DNA of 64,000 nucleotides. Source: Pseudomonas proteolytica. Its GTDB lineage: Bacteria > Pseudomonadota > Gammaproteobacteria > Pseudomonadales > Pseudomonadaceae. Positions within the stretch are counted from its first letter, which is position 1. The number at the start of each line of letters is the position of its first letter. The position numbers were made by a program, and so were the translations under genes. The stretch spans positions 62,001-126,000 of the forward strand of contig NZ_VFEV01000015.1 in NCBI RefSeq assembly GCF_007858275.1, written 5' to 3'. The notes under the pieces are model-generated. The model ran no database searches, was not told where the DNA came from, and was given only the letters and a program-made list of their open reading frames with translations. Below are positions 48,568 to 56,571 of this stretch, piece after piece.

Positions 48568-49904
48568 ACACGTCCTCTACTCGCCCGATGTGGCGCTACT
48601 TGCCATTGGTCATTGCCCTGGCCGTGGGCGGCGCGCTGCTGCTCAGTGAAAAGGTCGACGCAGAGCCGGTCAACCTGGCGCCCCAGCGCACCGTGGTGTG
48701 GCGCGAGTTTTTGGGGGTGAACGCGCACTTTCTGTGGTTCAAGCCCGAGCAGTACCAGAAGCAGATCCGCCAATACCAGAAACTGGGATTGGACTGGGTG
48801 CGCGTCGACCTGCATTGGGACCGCCTGGAACCCAAGGAGGAAGACTATCAACTGAGCACCTTCGATGAACTGGACCGCACCCTGACCGCCGAGAAGATCC
48901 GCTCGGTGTTCTACCTGGTGGGCTCGGCGCCGTTCATCACCACCGCCCCCAGGGGCGCGGAATTCCAGGACCAGTACCGCCCACGGGATGCCAACGTGTA
49001 CGCCCTGCGCCTGGCGCTGTTGGCCCAGCGCTACCCGAATATCAACGCCTGGCAGGTGTGGAACGAACAGAACCTGCCGAACAATTGGCGCCCGCAAGTG
49101 AATGCCGAGGAATACGCGCGCTTGCTGCTGGCCAGTCACCAGGCACTGAATATCGCCGCCCCGGACAAAATCCAGGTGATGGGCGGCATGGCCTACTACA
49201 GCCAGATGCCGCCGCGCGGCAAAACCCTGATGTTTGAAGCCCTCGGCAAAATGGGCGTACAAACCCTGGGCATGGTGGCGGCGTATCACCCGTATTCGAT
49301 GACGCCGGAAACCGACGAACCAGGCAAGAACGAAGTCCTGCTGCGCGGCGACCAGCTCAATGCGGTGCTGCACGGTGCCGGGGTCAAGGATGTCTGGGCC
49401 ACCGAGTGGGGCTGGTCCAGCTATAGCGGGCCCAAGGAAATGCAGGACCTGATCGGCGTCGACGGCCAGGCCGACTTCACCTTGCGCCGCCTGGCGTTGA
49501 TGGCGTCCCAGGACTACCAGAAGATTTTCCTGTTTGCCCTGTCCGACCTGGATGAACGCGCCTCCGTGCGTGACCAGCACTACGGCCTGCTCGACCTCAA
49601 CGGCGAACCCAAGCCGGTCTACAGCGCCCTCGCGCGCTTCCTCGAGATCACCGGGCCGACGCTCAAGCCGGGCGTCACCCCGGTGCTGGAAGACGTACCC
49701 AAGACTTTTTACAGCGTGGCCTGGACCCGCGAAGACGGCAAACACCTATTGATGTACTGGAGCGCTGAAGGCACCAGCATCACCTTGCCCAAGGTACAGC
49801 GCGCCGAGTTGCTGGACCCGCTGACCGGCGCCAGGCAGGCCCTTAACGATTACAACGGCATTCGCCCCGTGGTGAAACCGTCGTTGCAGATACTGGTGTG
49901 GTAG
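48564..49904 (+). CDS. pslG: PslG: glycoside hydrolase (GH39-like) acting on Psl
   Basis: 446 aa from the ATG at 48564 (MNTSSTRPMWRYLPL), overlapping the pslF stop; in-frame codons upstream lie inside pslF. An N-terminal membrane anchor or signal (about 10-28) precedes a (beta/alpha)8 glycosidase domain with acid/base Glu in INAWQVWNEQNLP and a nucleophile Glu in VWATEWGWSSYSG, plus a small C-terminal beta domain. P. aeruginosa PslG (442 aa) cleaves Psl and also helps its biosynthesis from the periplasm. Length and motifs match. Confidence 0.93.
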   Translation: MNTSSTRPMWRYLPLVIALAVGGALLLSEKVDAEPVNLAPQRTVVWREFLGVNAHFLWFKPEQYQKQIRQYQKLGLDWVRVDLHWDRLEPKEEDYQLSTFDELDRTLTAEKIRSVFYLVGSAPFITTAPRGAEFQDQYRPRDANVYALRLALLAQRYPNINAWQVWNEQNLPNNWRPQVNAEEYARLLLASHQALNIAAPDKIQVMGGMAYYSQMPPRGKTLMFEALGKMGVQTLGMVAAYHPYSMTPETDEPGKNEVLLRGDQLNAVLHGAGVKDVWATEWGWSSYSGPKEMQDLIGVDGQADFTLRRLALMASQDYQKIFLFALSDLDERASVRDQHYGLLDLNGEPKPVYSALARFLEITGPTLKPGVTPVLEDVPKTFYSVAWTREDGKHLLMYWSAEGTSITLPKVQRAELLDPLTGARQALNDYNGIRPVVKPSLQILVW

Positions 49905-49929
49905 CACGCCCAGGCATGGAGAGCTGCAC

Positions 49930-51144
49930 GTGAGAATCCTGTGGATTGTGCCCTATCTGCCGTGGCCGATGACCAGCGGCGGCAAGACCCGGCAGTACCA
50001 TTTGCTGCGTACCTTGAGTGAGCGCGGGCACCGCATCACCTTGCTGGTGCAATCAAAGACGCCGGCCGACGCCGCCGTGCACGCCGCCCTCGAGCCCCTG
50101 CTCGAACGCTTGATCGTGGTACCACGCCGACCGCTGAAACACCCCATGACCCTGCTCGCCGGAGTGTTTGCGCCCTGGCCGTTGCTGACCACGGTCAACG
50201 GCCTGTCACCGGTGTTGCAGGCGCGCTTTGGCGAACTGCTGGACGAAACCTGGGATGTGATCCAGGTCGAGCACAGCTACAGCCTGCAACCGTACTTCAG
50301 TGTCCTGCACCAGCAATCGCGGGACTTCGTGCTCACCGAGCACAACCTGGAATCCAGCCTGGGCGGCGCCACCTATGACCGTTTCCCGAGGTGGGCCGGG
50401 CCGTTCGTGCGCTACGACCAGTGGCGCTGCCGGCAGTGGGAGCGCAAGGCGTTTGATGCGGCGTGCCATGTGGTGGCCGTGACCCAGGCCGACGCCCAGG
50501 CCATCGGCCAACTGACCGCCACCCCGGTGAGCGTGGTGGTCAACGGGGTCGACAGCCGTGCGTTCAGCACGGTCAGCGCCGATGCGCAGAGCCAGCGCCT
50601 GTTGTTTGTCGGCAACTACGAATACGCACCGAACCTCGATGCGGTGCAGTGGCTGCTCGACGAAATCTTCCCTAGGGTCTGGTTGCAGTGCCCCAGCGCC
50701 CGCCTGGCGGTAGCTGGCTTTGGCTTGCCCGAGCACTGGCGTGAGCGCTGGCCGGACGAACGTATTGAATGGCAGGGCTTTGTCCCCGACTTGACCGCCT
50801 TGCAACGCCGCTGCGCAGGTTTTGTCGCCGCCCTGCGCCATGGCGGCGGCTCCAAACTCAAAGTGCTGGAGGCAATGGCCGCCGGGCTGCCGCTGGTGAG
50901 CACCGCCCAGGGCGTGTCCGGGCTGGCGGTCGAGGCGCAAGCACACTATCTGCCTGGCGAAACCACCGAAGCCCTGGCCGACGCCATTGTGCGCCTGCTG
51001 GACGAGCCGGCGCTGGCCAGCCAACTGGCGGATGCCGCGCGGGACTACGCGCGCAACTATCACGACTGGGCGGTGGCCGGTAACGAACTGGAGCAGATCT
51101 ACCGCACCTTGCCCACCCATCAGGAGCCCCAAGCATGCGCGTAG
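49930..51144 (+). CDS. pslH: PslH: family 4 glycosyltransferase
   Basis: 404 aa, GTG start after GGAGA. N-terminal ILWIVPYLPWPMTSGGKTRQYHLLRTLSERGH is typical of sugar transferases of the GT4 WcaC/PslH kind; the donor domain includes LLFVGNYEYAPNLDAVQWLLDEIFP and GGGSKLKVLEAMAAGLPLVST with the E(x7)E region. Its 3' end overlaps pslI by 10 bases. One sugar addition in Psl assembly; specificity unknown. Confidence 0.91.
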   Translation: MRILWIVPYLPWPMTSGGKTRQYHLLRTLSERGHRITLLVQSKTPADAAVHAALEPLLERLIVVPRRPLKHPMTLLAGVFAPWPLLTTVNGLSPVLQARFGELLDETWDVIQVEHSYSLQPYFSVLHQQSRDFVLTEHNLESSLGGATYDRFPRWAGPFVRYDQWRCRQWERKAFDAACHVVAVTQADAQAIGQLTATPVSVVVNGVDSRAFSTVSADAQSQRLLFVGNYEYAPNLDAVQWLLDEIFPRVWLQCPSARLAVAGFGLPEHWRERWPDERIEWQGFVPDLTALQRRCAGFVAALRHGGGSKLKVLEAMAAGLPLVSTAQGVSGLAVEAQAHYLPGETTEALADAIVRLLDEPALASQLADAARDYARNYHDWAVAGNELEQIYRTLPTHQEPQACA

Positions 51145-52238
51145 CCCTGGATTACCGCCCCGCCACGGTCGCGCCTTCGTCGGGCATCGCCCGTCAGGTC
51201 CTGGCCCTGGAGCAAGCCTTGCGCGCCCGGGACAACACTGAAGTGGTGCTGTTCAGCGAGGCGCCGCTGGATCATCCCCAGCGCGACACAGCGGTTTGCC
51301 CGCCCTGGGCCAGCCCGCTGGAAGGCCTGCAACGCCCCCAGGTACGGCTGCGCTTTGAACGCGGTTTTTTGCCCCGGGGGATCCACGAACAGCGGATCGA
51401 GTTGTACATCGCCACCGCCAATATGGGCTTGCCCTTGTGCCGCAAACCCGCCGGCACCCGCTATGTGCTGGTGCTGCACGACCTGTTCCAACTGACCCAT
51501 CGCAACTTCCATCGCTCCCGGCTCAAGGCCGTGGCCTACCGCCTGATCGATGGCGCGTCGATTGCCTGGTCGGTGTGGCAGGCGGACCGGGTGTGGTGCC
51601 CGTCGCAGTTTTCGTGCGATGAAGCCGCGCGCCTGTTCCCCTGGGCGCGGGCCAAGTTCCGGGTGTTGCACAACTTGGTGCCGCAGTTCACCGAAGCCCC
51701 CGAGCCGCTGCCCGAGGGCTTGCCCGCGCGCTACTGGCTGGTGGTGGGCACCCGTGAGCCACGCAAGAACATGGCGTTCTTTCTTGCGCAATGGCAAGCC
51801 AGCCGCGCCAGGGACCCGAACGTGCCGGACCTGGTGCTGGTCGGCCACGCCAGCGATGTGCCGGCGCCCCTCGGCGACTTGCCCGGCCTGCATTGGCGCA
51901 ACGGTCTGTCCGACGGCCAGTTGCAGGCGCTCTACCGGCATGCCGCGTACCTCTGGCAGCCTTCCTATGCCGAAGGATTTGGCCTGCCAGTGGTGGAAGC
52001 ACTGAGTGTCGGCACGCCGGTGGCGGTGGCCCGTGGTTCGGCGCTGGATGAAGTGGCGCCCCCCACGGCGGCGCGCTTTGCGCCCGACGACGCCGGGCAA
52101 CTGCAAACATTGATGGTGTCACTGGCAGCGCCCGGGACCAAGGCCGACCCCGAATTGCAACGCACGTGGGCCCGGCAATTTGCCGAACCGGCCTACCGCC
52201 TGCGCCTGGATAAACTGCTCAAGGAATTGAACCGCTAA
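51135..52238 (+). CDS. pslI: PslI: family 4 glycosyltransferase
   Basis: 367 aa. MRVALDYRPATVAPSSGIARQVLALEQAL at the N-terminus; GT4 donor domain with WLVVGTREPRKNMAFFLAQW and LWQPSYAEGFGLPVVEALSVGTPVAVARGSALDEV. It overlaps pslH upstream and shares one base with pslJ downstream. Mannosyltransferase-like by family resemblance; the exact linkage is not readable. Confidence 0.91.
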   Translation: MRVALDYRPATVAPSSGIARQVLALEQALRARDNTEVVLFSEAPLDHPQRDTAVCPPWASPLEGLQRPQVRLRFERGFLPRGIHEQRIELYIATANMGLPLCRKPAGTRYVLVLHDLFQLTHRNFHRSRLKAVAYRLIDGASIAWSVWQADRVWCPSQFSCDEAARLFPWARAKFRVLHNLVPQFTEAPEPLPEGLPARYWLVVGTREPRKNMAFFLAQWQASRARDPNVPDLVLVGHASDVPAPLGDLPGLHWRNGLSDGQLQALYRHAAYLWQPSYAEGFGLPVVEALSVGTPVAVARGSALDEVAPPTAARFAPDDAGQLQTLMVSLAAPGTKADPELQRTWARQFAEPAYRLRLDKLLKELNR

Positions 52239-53671
52239 TGCTGCCAGGAAAACTCGTTAGTCTGCTCCTGGGCCTGATCTTCGGTGGCTTGCTGTTGGCA
52301 CTGCCGCCGATGAAGGTCTTTATGATCGTGGTCGGACTGGGCGTGGCGCTGACCTTGATCCGCAAACCCCTGTGGGGGCTGCTGATCTTTGCCGTCTTGG
52401 CCACCAGTATTCCCTACACCACCTTGCAGTTGGGGATCCGCACCACCATCAGCGAAGCGGTGCTGGGCCTGACCTGGGCCGGGGTGTTCTGGCAATCGTT
52501 TATCGGCAAGACCCGTGGCTTCATGGTCTGGCGCCCCACGGAGCGGGCCTTGATGTGGCTGATGCTGTTCAGCACCATCCCGTTTATCTGGGGCATGATC
52601 ATCATCCACGCCGAGGGCAATGGGCCGGTCAACTGGGTGCGCTGGCTGATGAACCTGTCGCTGCTGTTTATCGTGCCGCTGCTGCTGCGCACCGATGCCG
52701 ACCGCGACAAAGTGGTGGTCGCCCTGCTGCTGGGCAACCTGGCGATGCTGTCGCTGTCGATCTTCATGTTCCTCAAGACGCGCAATGCGATGTCGATGAT
52801 CGACATCCTCACCGACCTCAAATACGCCCACCCCGAGGCGGTGAAGGACATCTTCTCGGCCAACTACAAACGCATGGCCTCGCCCTGGGTCCACCCGAAC
52901 CTGACCGGTGGCGTGCTGGTGCTGTTCATCCCTCTGGCGCTGTTTTACGGCTGGACCCGCACCGGCTGGCGCCGTGCCCTGGGCCTGGCGGTGGCGGTGC
53001 TCGGTTGCGCCGGCCTGCTGCTGAGTATCTCCCGGGGCGCGATTGTGGCCCTGGCGCTGATCCTGATCTGGCTGACCTACAAACGCGTGCCCCACAGCGG
53101 GCGAATTATCGGCATCGGCGTCGCCTTTGTGATCGCCCTGGTGATGTTCTATCCGCCGTTGCAGGACCGTTTGATGACGATGTTCTCGACCACCAACGCC
53201 AGTACCGAGATCCGCTTCGATGAGTACGCCGGGTTCCCCGATGTCATGGCCAAGTACCCGCTGGGCATCGGCTTCAAGATCGACCCACCGGTGCCGGGCA
53301 GTAACCTGCTGGGGATTTCCAACCTGTGGCTGAACTTCATCTACAAGATCGGCATTCCCGGGATGCTGTTGTTTATCGCCGTCACCGTGTTGTGGTGGCG
53401 TGAGGTTCGGCCGCTGGGCTCGGTGCGTAAAGTCACCGCCGATAACGCACTGTGGCTGGGCTGTGTGTGCGGTGTACTGGCGGCGCTGCTGACCGGGATC
53501 TTCGACCACTACTTCAGCTTCACCTTTGTATTGATCGCGCTGTTCTGGCTGTTGATGGGCATCAGCCTGCAACAGGTGCGCCTGAACCCGACCGTGACCG
53601 CTTCTGCTCCTGTTTCTGTTTCTGTTTCTGTTTCTGTTTCTGTTTCTGTGCCAAAGGATAGCCAACCATGA
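52238..53671 (+). CDS. pslJ: PslJ: polytopic O-antigen ligase/polymerase-like membrane protein
   Basis: 477 aa with about ten to twelve membrane segments and a long periplasmic loop (about 185-215 region: TDLKYAHPEAVKDIFSANYKRMASPWVHPNLTGG), the Wzy_C/O-antigen ligase layout. It would polymerise or transfer Psl repeat units at the periplasmic face. The C-terminus holds a run of Ser-Val pairs encoded by six exact TGTTTC hexamers (53611-53646), a slippage-prone repeat that stays in frame. It shares ends with pslI and the acetyltransferase gene. Confidence 0.91.
   Translation: MLPGKLVSLLLGLIFGGLLLALPPMKVFMIVVGLGVALTLIRKPLWGLLIFAVLATSIPYTTLQLGIRTTISEAVLGLTWAGVFWQSFIGKTRGFMVWRPTERALMWLMLFSTIPFIWGMIIIHAEGNGPVNWVRWLMNLSLLFIVPLLLRTDADRDKVVVALLLGNLAMLSLSIFMFLKTRNAMSMIDILTDLKYAHPEAVKDIFSANYKRMASPWVHPNLTGGVLVLFIPLALFYGWTRTGWRRALGLAVAVLGCAGLLLSISRGAIVALALILIWLTYKRVPHSGRIIGIGVAFVIALVMFYPPLQDRLMTMFSTTNASTEIRFDEYAGFPDVMAKYPLGIGFKIDPPVPGSNLLGISNLWLNFIYKIGIPGMLLFIAVTVLWWREVRPLGSVRKVTADNALWLGCVCGVLAALLTGIFDHYFSFTFVLIALFWLLMGISLQQVRLNPTVTASAPVSVSVSVSVSVSVPKDSQP
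53611..53646 (+). repeat. Six tandem TGTTTC hexamers inside pslJ
   Basis: 36 bases of exact (TGTTTC)6, followed by a partial seventh unit, encode alternating Val-Ser at the PslJ C-terminus. Codon use here is uniform GTT/TCT, unlike the GC-rich codons around it, consistent with recent slippage expansion. Confidence 0.92.
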
Positions 53672-54489
53672 AACATCGCACTATTCACTCCCCCGACCTG
53701 CGTGACCGCCTGCCCGCCTTGGCCAGCGAACTCGGTGTGAGCCTGGAAGACTTGCAAGATGGCTTGGCCTGGTGCCTGGCCAACGAGGTGGTTTTTGAAG
53801 AAGGCGAAGGCAGCAACAAACTCTTCTGGATGACCTCTTTCGACGTGGAGCCGACCATTGGACATCCGGTGGCACGCCGCTTGTTCCATCGCATGAAACA
53901 GGATATCCCGGCGCAGTTCCTGCCGATCTATGGCAAGAACTGGGCAACCCTCAAGGACCGCTGGCGCAGCGCCTGGGACATGGCCTACAACATCCTGATC
54001 AACAAGATCCCCAGCCACCACATCCGTATCGGCTGGCTGCGCCTGGGCGGCGCGAAGATCGGCAAGGGCTCCAGCCTGTGGCGCAACACCGAGGTGTTGG
54101 GCATCCACAACCTCAGAGTGGGCGACGACACCGTGATCGGCTGGCATTGCCAGGTGGATGCGCGCTCTGGCCTGGTGATCGGCAACCATGTGGCGATTGC
54201 CTCCCATGTGCTGATCATCGCCGGCAGCCATGACTTGCAGGCGCCGGAGTTCTGGTCGATTTCCGGGGCGATTTACATCGACGACTACGTGTGGATCGGC
54301 AGCCGGGCACTGATCGGTTTCGGCACCCATCTGTGCGAAGGCTCGGTGGTGACCGCCAATACCGTGGTGGCCAAAACCGTCGCGCCGTACAAAATTGTCG
54401 GCGGCACCGGTGCCAAAGTCATGGGCGAACGCGTTCGCGGGCTGAACTACAAGGTGGGTGGCAAGGGCCTGTTCACCCTGTTGCACTGA
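53668..54489 (+). CDS. Hexapeptide-repeat acetyltransferase (WcaF/colanic-acid type) inserted in the psl operon
   Basis: 273 aa, soluble. An N-terminal helical part (about 1-110; LRDRLPALASELGVSLEDLQDGLAWCLANE) precedes a left-handed beta-helix (about 120-250): IRIGWLRLGGAKIGKGSSLWRNTEVLGIHNLRVGDDTVIGWHCQVDARSG, then GSHDLQAPEF, YIDDYVWIGSRALIGFGTHLCEGSVVTANTVVAKTV. Such LbH enzymes O-acetylate sugars from acetyl-CoA. P. aeruginosa has the unrelated membrane acyltransferase PslL after pslK; here a different acyltransferase sits between pslJ and pslK, overlapping both, so this Psl may be O-acetylated. Confidence 0.88.
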   Translation: MKHRTIHSPDLRDRLPALASELGVSLEDLQDGLAWCLANEVVFEEGEGSNKLFWMTSFDVEPTIGHPVARRLFHRMKQDIPAQFLPIYGKNWATLKDRWRSAWDMAYNILINKIPSHHIRIGWLRLGGAKIGKGSSLWRNTEVLGIHNLRVGDDTVIGWHCQVDARSGLVIGNHVAIASHVLIIAGSHDLQAPEFWSISGAIYIDDYVWIGSRALIGFGTHLCEGSVVTANTVVAKTVAPYKIVGGTGAKVMGERVRGLNYKVGGKGLFTLLH

Positions 54490-55973
54490 TGTTTGGCAGC
54501 ACCCTGTGGCTGACCCTGGCGACCCTCGCCGGGCTGGTGGCCGGCTTTGCCCGGGAATGGCTGCTGGTCGCGGCCTGGGGTGCGGGCAGCCGCAGCGATG
54601 GGTTCCTGGTGGCGGTGTTTCTGCCCGAAGCGCTACGCATGACCCTGGCTGCCGGCTTGCTCGCAGCGGCTGCCCTGCCCCTCTATCAACAACGTGATGG
54701 GCAACGCCAGCAAGCCTGGTTGGCCAGCCTCTCGCCGCGCCTGCTCGGCGTGGGCCTGGGTCTGTTCGCCCTGCTGGCACTGGGCGCGCCATTGTGGGTA
54801 CGGCTGATCGGCCCGGGGCTGGATGCCGGCGCCCACGACCAGGCCGCGGCCAACCTGCGCTGGTTGGCCGCCTGTGCGCCGGGGTTGGTGATGCATGGCC
54901 TGTTCAGTATTCCGTTGCAGGCGCGCCAGCGCTTTGTGCTGCCGGGGCTGGGTTCGTTACTGTTCAACCTGCCGCCGGTGCTGTACCTGTTTATCCAGGG
55001 CACGGCCAGCGACAGCGAGGAACTGGCGCTGTGTTTTTTTGCCGGCAGCGTGTTGATGTGCCTGCCGCTGCTGGCACCGGTCTGGTCGTTCGGCTGGCGC
55101 CCCTGGCAGGTCAAGGGCGATGCCCAGGCCGGCCGCGAGCTGCTGGGACGTATCGGTCCGCTGTTGGCAAGCAATGTCGCCAGCCAGGGCCTGGCCTTGC
55201 TCGAACGGCTGATCGCCAGCTACCTGGGCGAAGGCGCGGTGACCTGGGTCAACCTGGCGCGCAAACTGATCAACCTGCCGTTGATTGCGCTGATGAGCCT
55301 CAACCAGGTGCTGCTGGGACTGATGAGCGGCGAACAGGGCCAACAACGCCTGGCCTTGCTGCGCCGTGGCCTGGATGCCGCGACCCTATTGAGCCTGCCG
55401 GCCGCCCTCGGCCTGATTGGCGCGAGCCCCGTGCTGATTCACCTGCTGATGCCGGCGCAAAGCGCCGACGGCCCGCTGCCCGCCCTGCTCGCCTGGTTCG
55501 CCACGCCCCTGGTGTTCGGCGCCTGGAACGCCATGCTCGCCCGCTATGCCTACGCCAGCGGCGATACGCGCCTGCCGCTCAAGTGCGAACTGCTGGGCAG
55601 CCTGGTCAATGCCGGCCTGCTGGTAGTGCTGCCGTACTTTTTCGGCCTGCCGGGCATCGCCTTGGCGGCATTGGGTGGTGTGATCGTCACCAACCTGCTG
55701 CTGATGCAACGCCAACACCTGCTCGGGCAACTGGGCTGGCCATTGCAGTGGGGGCTGAGTGTGGTGTTGCTGGGAGCAGCGGCGCTGGTCCTGCACCCAA
55801 TGCACAGCGATGGCTGGCAACTGGGCTTGAGCACCCTGGCAGGCGCCGGAGTGCTGCTGGGGTTGGGGCTGTGGCTCAAGCCGTGGAAGGCGCGAGCTGC
55901 GCATAGCAAAAAGGCAACGCGCGGAGCTGCTGCCTGTGATGGCGGTGGATCAGCCAATAGATTCGGTGGCTGA
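54489..55973 (+). CDS. pslK: PslK: MurJ/Wzx-like lipid-linked repeat-unit flippase
   Basis: 494 aa from the ATG at 54489, overlapping the acetyltransferase stop by one base (TGATG); a longer in-frame reading starts inside that gene. About twelve to fourteen membrane segments with the MviN/MurJ pattern (GLVAGFAREWLLVAAWGAGSRSDGFLVAVFLPEALR, SQGLALLERLIASYLGEGAVTWVNLARKLINLPL). It should flip lipid-linked Psl units to the periplasm. The last ~15 codons (from about CDGGGSANRFGG) run into REP-like DNA, so the native C-terminus seems to have been replaced or extended by repeat sequence. Confidence 0.9.
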   Translation: MFGSTLWLTLATLAGLVAGFAREWLLVAAWGAGSRSDGFLVAVFLPEALRMTLAAGLLAAAALPLYQQRDGQRQQAWLASLSPRLLGVGLGLFALLALGAPLWVRLIGPGLDAGAHDQAAANLRWLAACAPGLVMHGLFSIPLQARQRFVLPGLGSLLFNLPPVLYLFIQGTASDSEELALCFFAGSVLMCLPLLAPVWSFGWRPWQVKGDAQAGRELLGRIGPLLASNVASQGLALLERLIASYLGEGAVTWVNLARKLINLPLIALMSLNQVLLGLMSGEQGQQRLALLRRGLDAATLLSLPAALGLIGASPVLIHLLMPAQSADGPLPALLAWFATPLVFGAWNAMLARYAYASGDTRLPLKCELLGSLVNAGLLVVLPYFFGLPGIALAALGGVIVTNLLLMQRQHLLGQLGWPLQWGLSVVLLGAAALVLHPMHSDGWQLGLSTLAGAGVLLGLGLWLKPWKARAAHSKKATRGAAACDGGGSANRFGG

Positions 55974-56023
55974 TACGCCGCTATCGCGAGCAAGCTCGCT
56001 CCTACAGGGGATATTTGTCGGGG

Positions 56024-56571
56024 GCAGTATTTTGTGCCGCAGCACCAATCAAAGGTGGGAGCTGGCTTGCCTGCGATGGCGGTGTGTCAGCCGACAAAAA
56101 CAGTGCCTGAACTACTGCTATCGCGGGCAAGCCCGCTCCTACAGGGGATATTTGTCGGGGGCAGTATTTTGTGCCGCAGCACCAATCAAAGGTGGGAGCT
56201 GGCTTGCCTGCGATGGCGGTGTGTCGGCCGACAGTAACAGTGCCTGAACTACCGATATCGCGAGCAAGCTCGCTCCTACAGGGGATATTTGTCGGGTGCA
56301 GTATTTTGTGCCGCAGCACCAATCAAAGGTGGGAGCTGGCTTGCCTGCGATGGCGGTGTGTCAGTCGACAGTAACAGCGCCTGAACTACTGCTATCGCGG
56401 GCAAGCCCGCTCCTACAGGGGATATTTGTCGGGGGCAGTATTTTGTGCCGCAGCACCAATCAAAGGTGGGAGCTGGCTTGCCTGCGATGGCGGTGTGTCA
56501 GTCGACAGTAACAGTGCCTGAACTACTGCTATCGCGGGCAAGCTCGCTCCTACAGGGGATCAGGGGCAGGG
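56024..56571. repeat. Four tandem 137-bp REP-derived repeats
   Basis: Unit starts (GCAGTATTTTGTGCCGCAGC) fall at 56024, 56161, 56298 and 56435, exactly 137 bases apart; a partial unit precedes at about 55940-56023. Each unit has two opposed REP palindromes (GGGAGCTGGCTTGCCTGCGATGGC and GCTATCGCGGGCAAGCCCGCTCCTACA) around a short spacer. Units differ at only a few bases, so amplification looks recent. The array fills the gap between the convergent pslK and TonB receptor genes. Confidence 0.93.

Noticed and set aside
56024..56571. Possible CRISPR array
   Set aside because: Units are 137 bp with no unique spacers and no cas genes nearby; the units are REP palindrome pairs.
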